From assembly GCA_016218725.1 (NCBI GenBank), contig JACRDB010000039.1, positions 1 through 64,000 on the forward strand: a stretch of DNA of 64,000 nucleotides, given 5' to 3'. Under the pieces are notes generated by a model, which had not been told where the DNA came from, did not search any database, and saw nothing but the letters and a program-made list of their open reading frames with translations. Below are positions 52,418-61,913 of this stretch, piece by piece. Each line of letters begins with the position of its first letter. Position 1 is the first letter of the stretch. Position numbers and translations under genes: made by a program. This DNA comes from Deltaproteobacteria bacterium (lineage in GTDB: Bacteria; Myxococcota_A; Polyangia; Polyangiales; Ga0077539).

Positions 52418-53124
52418 GGTGGCATCCCGGCGATGTAGGCCATCCAGAGGGCGTCCAGGAGGCTCCAGAGCACGTCCAGCTTGAACTGGAGCACCGCCAT
52501 GGCGCGGTCCTGGGCGGCGCGGGTGGTGAAGAGCTGGAGCGTGAGCGCGAGGCCGTGCTCGACGTCCCTCCCGGCCTGCGAGACCCGCTTCTGGAAGTAC
52601 CCGAGGCCCTCCTGGGCGATCCAGGGGTAGAGCGTGGGCCAGCCCGCCAGGCGCTGGCGATGGATCGTCGGGGCAAAGAGCTCCGTGAGGCTCGACGCCA
52701 CGGCCTCCTGCCAGGGCGCCGCGCGGGCGAAGTTCACGTATGCGTCCACGGCGAAGCGCACGCCCGGCAGCACGCTCTCCTGGGACCAGAGGGCTTCGCG
52801 GGGGATCCCGCAGGCTTCGCCCAGGCGCGTCCAGGCCTCGATGCCTCCGGGGTCCGTGTCGTCCCCGTCGTGGTCCACGATGCGCTGGCGCCAGCGCCTG
52901 CGGACCTCCCGGTCGGGGCACGACGAGAGGATCGCCCCGTCCTTCCGGGGGATGTTGACCTGGTAATAGAACCGGTTGGCCACCCATCCTCGCACCTGCG
53001 CGGGCGTGAGCTCCCCGCGCGCCATGCGCTGGTGGTACGGGTGATGGATGTGGTAGCGCCGCTCCAGGCTGCGCAGCCGCGCTTCAAACTCCGACGGTGT
53101 CCAGGCTCCCGGCGCATCGCTCAT
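52384..53124 (-). CDS. pqqC: pyrroloquinoline-quinone synthase
   Basis: This 246-residue protein matches PqqC, the cofactorless oxidase of the last step of PQQ biosynthesis. It shows [11 protein letters not shown] near the N-terminus, [47 protein letters not shown] and DVEHGL. The family length is about 250. No pqqA, B, D or E is in the window, so it is an orphan here. It could make PQQ with genes elsewhere or act on another substrate. Confidence 0.9.
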   Translation of the reverse strand: MSDAPGAWTPSEFEARLRSLERRYHIHHPYHQRMARGELTPAQVRGWVANRFYYQVNIPRKDGAILSSCPDREVRRRWRQRIVDHDGDDTDPGGIEAWTRLGEACGIPREALWSQESVLPGVRFAVDAYVNFARAAPWQEAVASSLTELFAPTIHRQRLAGWPTLYPWIAQEGLGYFQKRVSQAGRDVEHGLALTLQLFTTRAAQDRAMAVLQFKLDVLWSLLDALWMAYIAGMPPYFSCPDEPSP

Positions 53125-53159
53125 GGCCGGGGACTATGCCCCAGGCGCTCCGCGGCGCG

Positions 53160-54443
53160 CTACCGCAACCGCAGGAACAGCAGCACGGCGCCCCCCGCGG
53201 CGAGGGCAGCGCCCAGGACCGCGGCCACCCTGCGGCCCACGGCGAGCCCGCCCGTGGAGAGGGCGATGCCGGCCTTGACCACGGTGTTGGTGACCGCCGC
53301 CAGGACGATCACCGTGGAGGCCGCGTCGGGGCTAAGGCCCCCGCGGTGCAGGTCCGTGGCCGAGAGGGTGATGGCGTCCACGTCGGTGAGCCCCGCGAGC
53401 ACCGCCGAGAGGTACAGCCCGTTGTTGCCAAAGTACGTCTGGGCCGCCTTGGCGACGAGCAGCACCGCGCCGTACAGGAGCCCGAAGGAGAAGGCCTGGC
53501 CGAGCTCGAAGGGGTTCTTCAGGCCCCCGTCGCTGGCCTCCCCGGCCTCCTGCCGGGCGTGGCCGCGGTAGAGCCACCAGGAGGCCCCGAAGCCCACGGC
53601 GGCCATGGCCCCCAGCGGGGCTGCCAGGGTCCCGAGGAGCGGCCGGTCCACCGCCGCCACCACCACCACGAGCCTGGCGAACATGGTGGAGCACGCGGCG
53701 ATGATGGCCACGGCGCACACCGCCGCCACGGCGGGTTCCTTTCGGGCTCGGCCCGAGTACGTCATGGTGACGGCGGTGGAGGACACGAGGCCCCCGAGGA
53801 GCCCCGCCACCAGGAGCCCGCGGGCCTTGCCGACGACCCTGGCGGCGACGTAGCCCGCGAAGGAGACGCCGGCCACGAGCACGATCATCTTGCCGATCTT
53901 GTACGGCACCAGCACCCCCAGCGGGCCGAAGGGCTGGTCTGGGAGCACCGGGAGCACGATCAGCCCGAGCGCCACGAAGCGCACCGTGGCGTACACGTCC
54001 TCCGCAGAGAGGCTCGCGGCGAAGCCGTGGAGCGGGCGCTTGAGCGCGAGGAACGCGAGCACCCCGCTGGCCACGGCCCCCACCAGCAGGAAGCGCCCGT
54101 GGCCTGGAAGAAGCTCCGGCGTCGCGGCCATGGCCCCGAGGGCGTACGTCGCCAGGGCCGCGACCTCCGAGGAGATGCCGATCTCGTCGCGGGAGGCCGA
54201 CCGCGCGTGGGACACGGTGACAAAGGCAATGACCCCGAGGAGGAGGCCCCCGAGGAGCCAGAGCCCGAGGGCGGGGCGACACAGGGCCCCGAGGGCCCCG
54301 AGGAGCGCCAGGAGGGGGAAGGTCCGGATCCCACCGAACTCGACGCCCTCGCGGCCCGCGGCGGCCTGCTCCCGCTCGGCTCCCACCAAAATGCCCGCGG
54401 CCACCGCCACCGCGAGCGACAGGACCATCTCCTTGAAGGTCAC
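53160..54443 (-). CDS. MgtC/DUF4010 family membrane protein
   Basis: This 427-residue, mostly hydrophobic protein has about ten membrane segments. The N-terminal part carries the MgtC/SapB-like GILVGAEREQ and GGIRTFPLLALLGALGAL, and the C-terminal half matches the DUF4010 extension. MgtC proteins help survival at low magnesium or under host stress; the DUF4010 part is of unknown function. The ATG start is clear. It lies 36 bases upstream of pqqC on the same strand. Confidence 0.85.
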   Translation of the reverse strand: MTFKEMVLSLAVAVAAGILVGAEREQAAAGREGVEFGGIRTFPLLALLGALGALCRPALGLWLLGGLLLGVIAFVTVSHARSASRDEIGISSEVAALATYALGAMAATPELLPGHGRFLLVGAVASGVLAFLALKRPLHGFAASLSAEDVYATVRFVALGLIVLPVLPDQPFGPLGVLVPYKIGKMIVLVAGVSFAGYVAARVVGKARGLLVAGLLGGLVSSTAVTMTYSGRARKEPAVAAVCAVAIIAACSTMFARLVVVVAAVDRPLLGTLAAPLGAMAAVGFGASWWLYRGHARQEAGEASDGGLKNPFELGQAFSFGLLYGAVLLVAKAAQTYFGNNGLYLSAVLAGLTDVDAITLSATDLHRGGLSPDAASTVIVLAAVTNTVVKAGIALSTGGLAVGRRVAAVLGAALAAGGAVLLFLRLR

Positions 54444-54546
54444 GGCGATAACCTCACGACACCGGGCGCCGTCCTGTCAAGGATGCCAATGGGGCCCCGC
54501 GTAACTTCCCGCGCCGCGGCGGCGTAGATGCTCGAGGGGCCGCTGT

Positions 54547-54756
54547 TCACCCGCTCCGCAGGGCCCGGACCTCCTGCTCATGCCCCGTGAAGTACGCGGC
54601 GCAGGGCTCACAACAGAAGAACCAGCGCCCATCAGGACGATCGCGGTGCACGGTCTGCGGCGAGACCTCGAGCACCACGCCGCTGACCGGGCAGTACACC
54701 CGCTGGCCCGCCCGAGCCCCGGGCTGGGCCACCACGCCAGCCGCCGGCTGGCGCAT
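54547..54756 (-). CDS. small YHS-like metal-binding protein
   Basis: This 69-residue protein has CPVSG near residue 22 and CCEPCAAYF near residue 48. This Cys pattern resembles the YHS domain found next to heavy-metal transporters. It begins nine bases after the small lipoprotein gene, on the same strand, and is probably cotranscribed with the VWA gene. Function unknown. Confidence 0.6.
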   Translation of the reverse strand: MRQPAAGVVAQPGARAGQRVYCPVSGVVLEVSPQTVHRDRPDGRWFFCCEPCAAYFTGHEQEVRALRSG

Positions 54757-54765
54757 GCGGGTGCC

Positions 54766-54942
54766 TCACCCGCCCTCGCACCCTCGGAAGCTCTCGTCCA
54801 CGGGCTCGAAGGGCTGTGGCCGCGCGCGCCTCGCGGTAGCGCTCGGCCCGCGCCTGCACGCGGCGAGTCCCGCCCCCGCCAGCGCCAGGAGCAGCGCCCT
54901 GCGGCGCAGCCCCGCTCGCTGGGTGGTCACCCGGGCGCTCAT
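54766..54942 (-). CDS. very small lipoprotein
   Basis: An ATG at 54942 gives 58 residues beginning MSARVTTQRAGLRRRALLLA, with a basic n-region and a lipobox LAAC (C29). The mature peptide is only 30 residues, Arg/Pro-rich and ending in CEGG. It overlaps the VWA gene by four bases (ATGA) and is followed by the YHS-like gene. The tight packing and the signal sequence argue it is real. No family recognised. Confidence 0.6.
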   Translation of the reverse strand: MSARVTTQRAGLRRRALLLALAGAGLAACRRGPSATARRARPQPFEPVDESFRGCEGG

Positions 54943-56231
54943 CCCTTCTTCCTGGTGGAGGGCCTCCGGGCGGGCCTGCGCGCGCCCTTGCGGGACGCCG
55001 CGCGCTTTCGGGCAGGCGCCTTGCGGGTGGCCTTGCGCGGAGCCTTCCGGGCGCTGGAGGCGGCCTTGGACGCTGCGCGTACGGGCTTGCCCGCGGCCTC
55101 CCGGCGCTTCACCGAGAGGCGACGCAGGTCCAGGGTCAAGAGGCGCTGGGCCACCTTGACCCTGGCGCGGAGGCTCGCCCTGGCCTTGCGCCTGCGCGCC
55201 AGGAGCCGCCCTGCACGCACCAGGGCGGCGGTGGCGCGGGAGAGGCTTCGCCGCTCGGCGCGCACCCGCTGCTTGCGCCGCGCGACGGTCACCCGGAGCT
55301 TCGCCGCGGCCTTGCGGGCGCGGACCCTGGCCGCGGTGGCCTTCTTCTTCGCTGCAGCGGCCTTCTTCTTCGCGGCGGCGGCCTTCTTCTTCGCGGCGGC
55401 GTCGGGCTTTCCGCGGGCGGGGGCCTTGCGCGCTCCGCGGGTGGCCTTCGCCCCGGACCGGGGCCTCCGGGGCTTCGGCGCGGGCGCCTCCGCGTCGGGG
55501 CTCGCGGCGTCGCGGCCGGTGGCCTCGGCCTCGGTGAGCTCCCGGCCCAGCATCGCCGAGTAGGCCTCGCTCAGGCCGCGGTCCATGCGTCGGGCCCGGG
55601 CGACCTCCGCGGCGTAGCGGGACAGGTGCTCCCCGCCGCGCTCGTGCATCGCGATCCCGAGGAGCATGTCCGAGCTGTTCTTGAGCTGCTGGAGCGTGAG
55701 GTACGTCCCGCCGGTGCGCTCGGAGATGGACTTGTAGAACTTCTTCTGCGGGGTGTTGCCTCCGGCCCGCGCCTGGACCCCGTAGATCTTCACGCCGGCC
55801 TCGGCCAGGGCCTCCAGCTCCTTCTCCCAGTCCAGGTGGGCCTCGTTCTCCTTGTAGTCCGGCGCGTGGGGAACCTCGTCGCCGATCATCACCAGGACGC
55901 GGCCTGCGCCCTCCCGCCAGGCGAGGCCCCGCGCCTCGTGGAGCGCGTACTCGTAGGCCTCCGGCGCGTCGCCCCCGGCGGTCCTGGGCACTCCCTTGAT
56001 GAACTTGAGCACGGCGGCCTTGTCGTCCGTCAGGTCCACCTTCTTGAGGAGGTAGGTGCGCTTCGCGTCGGAGTAGTCCCCGTGGGCCATGACCCCCATG
56101 CGCAGCCCGGGGATCTCCTTGAAGAGCCGCTCCACCAGCGCCTTGGCGCCCTTGCGCACCTCCGCGAGGCAGCCGTACATGCTCCCCGTGGTGTCGAAGC
56201 TCACCACCACGTCCATCGTCGCGTCACTCAT
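54939..56231 (-). CDS. VWA-domain protein with histone-H1-like tail
   Basis: This is a 430-residue protein. Residues 5-200 form a von Willebrand A domain with a MIDAS-like site (FDTTGSM) and VLVMIGDE. From about 240 to the end it is Lys/Ala/Arg-rich, with repeated AAAKKKAAAAKK units like histone H1 or bacterial Hc1, and could bind nucleic acid or acidic polymers. There is no signal peptide, so it is cytoplasmic. The ATG start has a clean sequence. It overlaps the next small lipoprotein gene by four bases. Confidence 0.85.
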   Translation of the reverse strand: MSDATMDVVVSFDTTGSMYGCLAEVRKGAKALVERLFKEIPGLRMGVMAHGDYSDAKRTYLLKKVDLTDDKAAVLKFIKGVPRTAGGDAPEAYEYALHEARGLAWREGAGRVLVMIGDEVPHAPDYKENEAHLDWEKELEALAEAGVKIYGVQARAGGNTPQKKFYKSISERTGGTYLTLQQLKNSSDMLLGIAMHERGGEHLSRYAAEVARARRMDRGLSEAYSAMLGRELTEAEATGRDAASPDAEAPAPKPRRPRSGAKATRGARKAPARGKPDAAAKKKAAAAKKKAAAAKKKATAARVRARKAAAKLRVTVARRKQRVRAERRSLSRATAALVRAGRLLARRRKARASLRARVKVAQRLLTLDLRRLSVKRREAAGKPVRAASKAASSARKAPRKATRKAPARKRAASRKGARRPARRPSTRKKG

Positions 56232-56312
56232 CGCTCACCATGCCTTGTCGCCGCGCTCCGCGGCGGGCGCATTGTGCACCCGCCCCCGGCGCTTGTCACC
56301 ACCGCCCCCAAA

Positions 56313-59300
56313 TCAAGGCGCCAGCGGCGGGCTCAGCGACCACAGCTCCGGGTCCCTCGCGCGGAGCCACCCTCCCCCGGCGTGGAAGAGCCCCTCCGCC
56401 GCGACGGTGAGCGGGAGGCGCAGCCGGTGGGCGCCGGCCCCCAGGTGTCCGTAGCGAACGCGCACCGCGCCGTCGATGTAGGCCACGCGCGCCACGCTGT
56501 CCGGTCCTTCGGTCTCCCAGGGCATCCACCAGGAGAGCTCCCGGGCGCGGGCGCTCGCGGTGGCGGGTCCCCTCCCCGGCGGCGCCGCGAGCGCAAAGCC
56601 CGCAGGGAGCGGGACCTGCAACTCCAGGTCCTCGGCGGCCGAGGTGAGGGTCCATTGCACCACGAGCGTCGGTACCGTCGCGGAGGCGTCTACCGAAGCC
56701 CTGAGCGCGGCGGGCCCCAGGCTCGTGGTCGGAGGCTCCACCGAGAGGCCCCCTCGCACGAACACCCGCGCGAAGCGTGACGCCTGCGGCGCAACGGACA
56801 CGGTGAGGGCGCCCCCGTGAGGGACCGAGACCCGCAGGCCCGCGCTCGCCTCGCCCCGGCCGAGCTCGACGCCGTCCAGAGCGACCACCACCCGCGACCC
56901 CGGGCTCTGGCCTCCCCGGAGCGCGTGCACCAGCGCGAGCACGTCGGCCTCCGCGGTCCCCCAACGGAGCGCCTGGCGAGGCAGCGGTCGCGAGAGCCGT
57001 TGGAGCACGGCGTCCACCACCTCGGGGCGGCGCCCGGCGCGGCGAAGCGCCAGGGCCGAGCGCGCCAGGAGGCCCCTCTCGCCGTCGCGGGTGGTGCACA
57101 GAAACCACGCCGGACCCGCGCAGCCCGTCCCGCGGTCCTGGGAGAGCGCCCGCTCCACCCACGCTGCCAGGGCGTCACTTCGGCGGGGGACCTCCGCGGG
57201 TGAGACCACCGTCGCGGCCTGGACCGCCGCGAGGAGCCCATCGGGGCGCTCGGGCGTCGCCACCCGCTGGAGGACCCTCAGGGCGAGCGCTCGGTCCGCG
57301 CCGTCGCGGCTTCGGGCGAGCACCAGGGCGAGCTCCGGGTCCAGGGCCATGGGGCCCCGGGGGACCAGGGCTCGCACCCGCTGGCGAAGGGTCATCGGGG
57401 CCCTCCCGTCCCAGCCCTCTCCCAGGGCGAGCGCCTGGCGCAAGAGGAACCAGGTCCCGGGCGCCACGCTCCCGATGGGCGACAGGAGCCCGTCCGGCGC
57501 GCTCAGGCGCTCCAGGTGGGAGAGCTCCGAGGCCCTGGCGCGCTCGACCTCGTCGCGGAGCGCGGCGAAGGGCTGCACCACCGGCAGGAGCGCGTCGAGC
57601 GCCAGGAGGCGGTCCACGCGCAGGATGGCCACGTCCCAGCGCGGCGCGCGGAGCTCGTCGAGCACGTCCCTGGCGGCCCCTTCGAGGTCCCCCTCGACGG
57701 TGACCTCCACGGTGGCGGCGCTCCGCAGCGCGGGCACCGGGACGTGGAGCTCCGCGCCGGAGGGGCCCGCCACGGCGCTCACGGCGAGCGGCACGACGGA
57801 GGGGTCCTCCAGCGCGACCACGGGCAGCCTGGCGGCGTCCTCCGGTCCCCCGGCGCCTCCGCCCGCGGCCACCAGCGACGCGTCCCCCATCCCCGTGAGT
57901 CGAACCCGGAAGCGCGAGCGCCCCACCCCGTCGGGGCCGAGGGTCACCGCGGGACCCGGCGCCACCAGGAGCGTGAGGGGCCCCTCGGGGGTGAGCCTCA
58001 CGGGCACCGAGCGTCCCGCGAGCCCCGGCGCGGTCACCACCAGGGACCCCTCCGCCTCGTCGCCCACGCGCAGCGGAGAAGGGAGCCTCGCTTCGACAAC
58101 CATGGGCTGCGCGGTGGAGAGCTCCGTGTGGTCCTGGGCGCTGGCGGCGTCCGAGGCGATGGCCAGGGCCTCGATCCTCCAGTGTCCGGGTTGCGTGGGG
58201 AGCACCACCTCCAGCTCCAGGTGCCCCTGAGGGCCCGTGTGGCGCAGCGGGAGAAAATAGAAATTTCCGAGGAGCGCCCTGCGTGGGACCACCCCGAAGC
58301 CGCCGCCGCCGGTGCCCATGCCCCGGCCGCTCCCCGAGCCGAAGCCACCGACGTCGCCGGGAGGCGGACCGCACTCGAAGCGCAGCGTGCGCTGGCGCAC
58401 CAGGGCGTGCGTCTCCGTCGCCTGGGCCACCTTGAAGGCCACCAGGTCCCAGGGGAGCGACCGCGCTCGCAAGGTCACCGAGGGCGTCACCTGCGCGCTC
58501 GGGCAGACCCAGGCGCCCGTGAGACCTGCGCGGAGCGCGAGGGAGCGGGCCACGTCGAGGAAGGTCCCCTGGGAGTCCAGGGTGACCAGCTCCGTGGGGT
58601 GTCCCCACCCGTGGCGGAAGGTGGCGCCCTCCAGGGGCCTCCCGTTCCATTCCAGCAGCGTGTCGAGGCGACGTCCCTCCTCGGCGCCGTAGCCCTGCGG
58701 GCGCGTGCTGTCCCCGGCGCTGGCGGCGCGGCCCGGGAGTGAAAGAAAACTCCTCGGGGCGGGGTGCTCCTCGGGGTTGAGCGCCCACCAGCCCTCCTCT
58801 GCGGCCCAGAGGGTCACCACGGCGTCGCGGCCATGGCCCTCGGCGTCGGCGGTGTCCACAGTGACCCTCGCCGTAGCTCCCGGGGCATACACCGTCCGTT
58901 CCGAGGACACCCGGAGCGAGAGGTAGGGCGCCGTGGCCACGTCCAGCACCGAGGTCACCGTCTCGGCCTCGCCACCGTGAAGGCGCGTGGCCGCAAGCGT
59001 CGCCCGCCCTCGGGCGGTGTCGGGCACCGGGAGCTCCCCGGAGAGTACCCCGGCGGGTAGGAGAAGGTCCGACACGACCCCGGATTGTTCCAGGGTGACC
59101 CACATCGCCCCTGGTGTGGGCGTCCGAAGGGCGAAGCGCAGGGGTGTTCCCGGTGTTACGTTGAGGGACTCCGGGAGGATGGCGAGGGAGTCGCCGCCGT
59201 TGAGCGTAGGGGGTCGCGGGCGATCCCAGAGGATCACGTTCCCGCGGGCGGTGGCGCCCTGGAGGGTTGGGCGCTCGGCCTCGATCCACCAGGGACCCGC

Positions 59301-60932
59301 GCCCGAGAGGGTGAGCGGGATCGTCGCGCGACCATTGGGGTCCAGGGTGGCCGCGGCGCGGGCGCGGGGGCCGTCTCCTCGGCGATTGCCGTCGGAGCCG
59401 TAGGCGAGCGCGGTGACGTCGCCGGTGACGGGCTGGCCTCCGAGGTCCCGCACCTGGACGGCGACGGCGACGCTCTGCCCCGGGCGCCCGACGCGCTGCG
59501 GGAGATCGACCTCGACGAGCTCTCGGGAGGCGCCAGTGCGGAGCTCCGCGGTGGTCCTGGCGGTGCCTCCGAGGCCCGTCACGGCCACCGCGAAGGTGGT
59601 GATGGTGAGCGCCTCGACGGAGGGAGGCACGGTGTACTCAAAGACCGCGGGCCCGGCGGGGCCGATAGGGAGCGAGCGCTCGAAGCCCGGGGCGGTGACG
59701 GTGCACCGCGCGGGCTCGTACCACGCTCCCCGGGCGTCTCTTACGGTGAGGAGCACGCGCTCGCCGGGGGCGGCCCAGGGGCGATCGATGCGCAGCTCCA
59801 CGGGGTGCTCCGGCGGGACCGCGTGGTCCAGCCGCACGGTGCGGGTGTGGACACGGCCGCGATGTACCGCGCGGAGGACCCGCGCGGCGGGGACCACCGC
59901 GGTGAAATCTCCGTCGGCGTTGGTGGTCAGGCGAAGGGGCTCGTCGGAGCCGTCCCGAGGCAGCTCGATGGGCTCATCGGGGAGGGGCACCTCGCGGTCG
60001 CCCACGCACCCGCGGAGGTGCCCCCGGAGGTGCAGGTCCTCGCCGGGGCGGTAGGTGGGCCTCCCGGTGGCGAGGTAGATCCGAGGGTCGCAGTGCGCGA
60101 GCGGCGCGTGGGTCACGTCGCTCCAGGCCAGGTCCTGGCCGCTGCGGGCCAGGAACCGAACGGTAGACTCCGGGCGCGCGGGGAGGACCCACGCTCCGTG
60201 GGCGTCGGTGCGGCCACGGGCGACGGCGTGACCGTCGTGGAGGACCTCAACCTCCACGCCGCCCTCGGGGCTCCCGTCGGGGCCCGTGACCAGGACGCGG
60301 TCCTCGCGGTCCCCGCGGCGCACGAGCAGCGTGAGCTCCCCGACGCTCAGGAGCGCGGTGCTGCTCCAGGCTCCGAGCACCGCGCGGGTGAGGTACACGC
60401 CCGGAGGGAGCACCGGGAGGCGCGCGGTGGCCCCGCTCCAGCCGCCTCCGCCCATGAAGCGGGTGACCACGTCGCCCTCGTCGGCCTCGTTGGAGTCGTA
60501 GAGGGCGGCCTCGTCGCCTGCGGTGCGGCGGAGGCGAGCGCGGGCCTGGACCATGACCGTGCGGTCGTCCACCAGCGTGAGGAGCGCTCCATCGCGCGGC
60601 AGGGGCGAGTCTTGCGCGAGGAGCGCCTCGGCCTCGGCGCCGTACGGCGTCTGGGCGATGGCCACGCCCTGCGGAGAGAAGGGGCCTCGGGCGAAGCCCT
60701 CCGGGGCCTTCACGCGGTAGGTCACCAGGCGCACGGGGCCACTCCCCCGGCGCTGGAGGCGCACCTCGGGTGTGGTTGTGGAGCTGAAGCGTCGGGGCAC
60801 CTCCACGAGGAGGAAGGGCCTCGGGTGGATGGTGAGCGGCAGGTGCACGTCGTCGGGGTCCGCGAGGCCCCCGAGGGGAAGGAGGGCGACGGCGGCGACG
60901 GCGGCCAGGCAGAGGCGCTTGGGGGCCCTCAC
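56313..60932 (-). CDS. alpha-2-macroglobulin-like protein (YfaS-type), no thioester
   Basis: This is a 1539-residue exported protein with signal peptide (cleaved after GLA, about residue 24). It contains tandem MG-like beta domains, including the MG2 signature TYRPGEDLHLRGHLRG, and a Gly-rich stretch at about 855-882. The CGEQ thioester motif of trapping macroglobulins is not present. It is therefore probably a YfaS-like envelope protein with a structural or non-covalent trapping role. The ATG overlaps the YfaP-like gene by four bases. The same pair (yfaP, yfaS) exists in enterobacteria. Confidence 0.85.
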   Translation of the reverse strand: MRAPKRLCLAAVAAVALLPLGGLADPDDVHLPLTIHPRPFLLVEVPRRFSSTTTPEVRLQRRGSGPVRLVTYRVKAPEGFARGPFSPQGVAIAQTPYGAEAEALLAQDSPLPRDGALLTLVDDRTVMVQARARLRRTAGDEAALYDSNEADEGDVVTRFMGGGGWSGATARLPVLPPGVYLTRAVLGAWSSTALLSVGELTLLVRRGDREDRVLVTGPDGSPEGGVEVEVLHDGHAVARGRTDAHGAWVLPARPESTVRFLARSGQDLAWSDVTHAPLAHCDPRIYLATGRPTYRPGEDLHLRGHLRGCVGDREVPLPDEPIELPRDGSDEPLRLTTNADGDFTAVVPAARVLRAVHRGRVHTRTVRLDHAVPPEHPVELRIDRPWAAPGERVLLTVRDARGAWYEPARCTVTAPGFERSLPIGPAGPAVFEYTVPPSVEALTITTFAVAVTGLGGTARTTAELRTGASRELVEVDLPQRVGRPGQSVAVAVQVRDLGGQPVTGDVTALAYGSDGNRRGDGPRARAAATLDPNGRATIPLTLSGAGPWWIEAERPTLQGATARGNVILWDRPRPPTLNGGDSLAILPESLNVTPGTPLRFALRTPTPGAMWVTLEQSGVVSDLLLPAGVLSGELPVPDTARGRATLAATRLHGGEAETVTSVLDVATAPYLSLRVSSERTVYAPGATARVTVDTADAEGHGRDAVVTLWAAEEGWWALNPEEHPAPRSFLSLPGRAASAGDSTRPQGYGAEEGRRLDTLLEWNGRPLEGATFRHGWGHPTELVTLDSQGTFLDVARSLALRAGLTGAWVCPSAQVTPSVTLRARSLPWDLVAFKVAQATETHALVRQRTLRFECGPPPGDVGGFGSGSGRGMGTGGGGFGVVPRRALLGNFYFLPLRHTGPQGHLELEVVLPTQPGHWRIEALAIASDAASAQDHTELSTAQPMVVEARLPSPLRVGDEAEGSLVVTAPGLAGRSVPVRLTPEGPLTLLVAPGPAVTLGPDGVGRSRFRVRLTGMGDASLVAAGGGAGGPEDAARLPVVALEDPSVVPLAVSAVAGPSGAELHVPVPALRSAATVEVTVEGDLEGAARDVLDELRAPRWDVAILRVDRLLALDALLPVVQPFAALRDEVERARASELSHLERLSAPDGLLSPIGSVAPGTWFLLRQALALGEGWDGRAPMTLRQRVRALVPRGPMALDPELALVLARSRDGADRALALRVLQRVATPERPDGLLAAVQAATVVSPAEVPRRSDALAAWVERALSQDRGTGCAGPAWFLCTTRDGERGLLARSALALRRAGRRPEVVDAVLQRLSRPLPRQALRWGTAEADVLALVHALRGGQSPGSRVVVALDGVELGRGEASAGLRVSVPHGGALTVSVAPQASRFARVFVRGGLSVEPPTTSLGPAALRASVDASATVPTLVVQWTLTSAAEDLELQVPLPAGFALAAPPGRGPATASARARELSWWMPWETEGPDSVARVAYIDGAVRVRYGHLGAGAHRLRLPLTVAAEGLFHAGGGWLRARDPELWSLSPPLAP

Positions 60933-61831
60933 GGCGCGGGCCTCCGGGCGGCGGCGATCATGGCCGGGGTGACGTCCACCTCGCCCAGGGTGAGGAGCTC
61001 ACCCTCGCGCTGGGGGGTGCGATCAAAGCGCCAGCGACGCTCCGCCGCGCCGCCGGGGAAGAGCACCACCTCCGCGCGGACGGGGGTCTGCGGGGCGGCC
61101 GGCAGGCTCCAGCGATCCAGCGACGCCTCCAGCGACGAGCGCCTCCCGACCAGCTCCCCTCGGCGCTCCCAGGAGGGACCTTGAGAGAGCTCCGAGAGCA
61201 CGCCATCGAGAAGCACCAGGGTGTCCTGGTAGGAGGTGAGGTCCCTGCCGTCCTCCGCGGCGGCGGCGCCCCAGTAATGGATCTTGACGCGGTAGCGCCC
61301 GGCCTGGACGTGCGAACTGACATACGCCTGGCTGCCAAAGCCAATGGCGTCGGAGGAGAAATCCAGGAGCCTGCCGCCGGAGGCCGTCTCGCGGTGGTCC
61401 CACTTGCAGGTCTCCCCCGAGGGCTCGCGGGTCCACAGGTCAATGATCTCCCCGCGGGAGGGCCACCCGAGGAGCACCAGGAGCTCGGCGGAGGCGCCCC
61501 GGAGGAAGAAGGTCACGCTGTCGGAGACCGTGACGGCGCCGCGGCGTACGGTGACCGCGACGCGGTTGTTTCCCGGGAAGGCCACCACGGTCTGATGGAC
61601 ACTCCCGTCCTCGACGCGCACCGGGTAGGTGAGCCCGTTCACCGTCAAGAGCGCCTCGGTCACCGCGGGGTCCGTCACCCTCGCGTCAAGTGCCACGGTG
61701 AAGTCCCCGTCCACCACGCCCGCGAGCGGGCTCTCAAGCACCACCCCGAGCGGCGGCGCCGTGCTCTGGGAGTGTACGTTGGGAGTATAAAAATACAGCG
61801 CGACGGCGATCCCGAAGAGGTGCGTCTTCAT
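60929..61831 (-). CDS. YfaP-like DUF2135 protein, exported
   Basis: This 300-residue protein starts at ATG 61831 with a signal peptide (IAVALYFYTPNVHSQ). The C-terminal part matches DUF2135 (LVLLGWPSRGEIIDLWTREP and YRVKIHYWGAAAAEDG). It has an N-terminal beta domain. The gene overlaps the macroglobulin gene by ATGA, and the pairing supports a joint envelope function. Further open frame upstream is antisense to the esterase gene. Confidence 0.82.
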   Translation of the reverse strand: MKTHLFGIAVALYFYTPNVHSQSTAPPLGVVLESPLAGVVDGDFTVALDARVTDPAVTEALLTVNGLTYPVRVEDGSVHQTVVAFPGNNRVAVTVRRGAVTVSDSVTFFLRGASAELLVLLGWPSRGEIIDLWTREPSGETCKWDHRETASGGRLLDFSSDAIGFGSQAYVSSHVQAGRYRVKIHYWGAAAAEDGRDLTSYQDTLVLLDGVLSELSQGPSWERRGELVGRRSSLEASLDRWSLPAAPQTPVRAEVVLFPGGAAERRWRFDRTPQREGELLTLGEVDVTPAMIAAARRPAP

Positions 61832-61913
61832 GGTTGCGGGTGGGACGACAGGCGTCGGCAAAGGTTCCCTCGGGAGGCAACGTCCAACACGATCCTGGGG
61901 CATGCTGGGGAGC
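61832..61913. promoter_or_regulatory. divergent spacer between YfaP-like and esterase genes
   Basis: 82 bases separate the two starts and must hold both promoters. I see no strong -35/-10 pair. A short repeat of GCATGC occurs at 61900 and 61912, the latter touching the esterase start. Confidence 0.3.

Noticed and set aside
56313..60932. Protease-trapping alpha-2-macroglobulin with thioester
   Set aside because: No CGEQ-type motif occurs in the protein.
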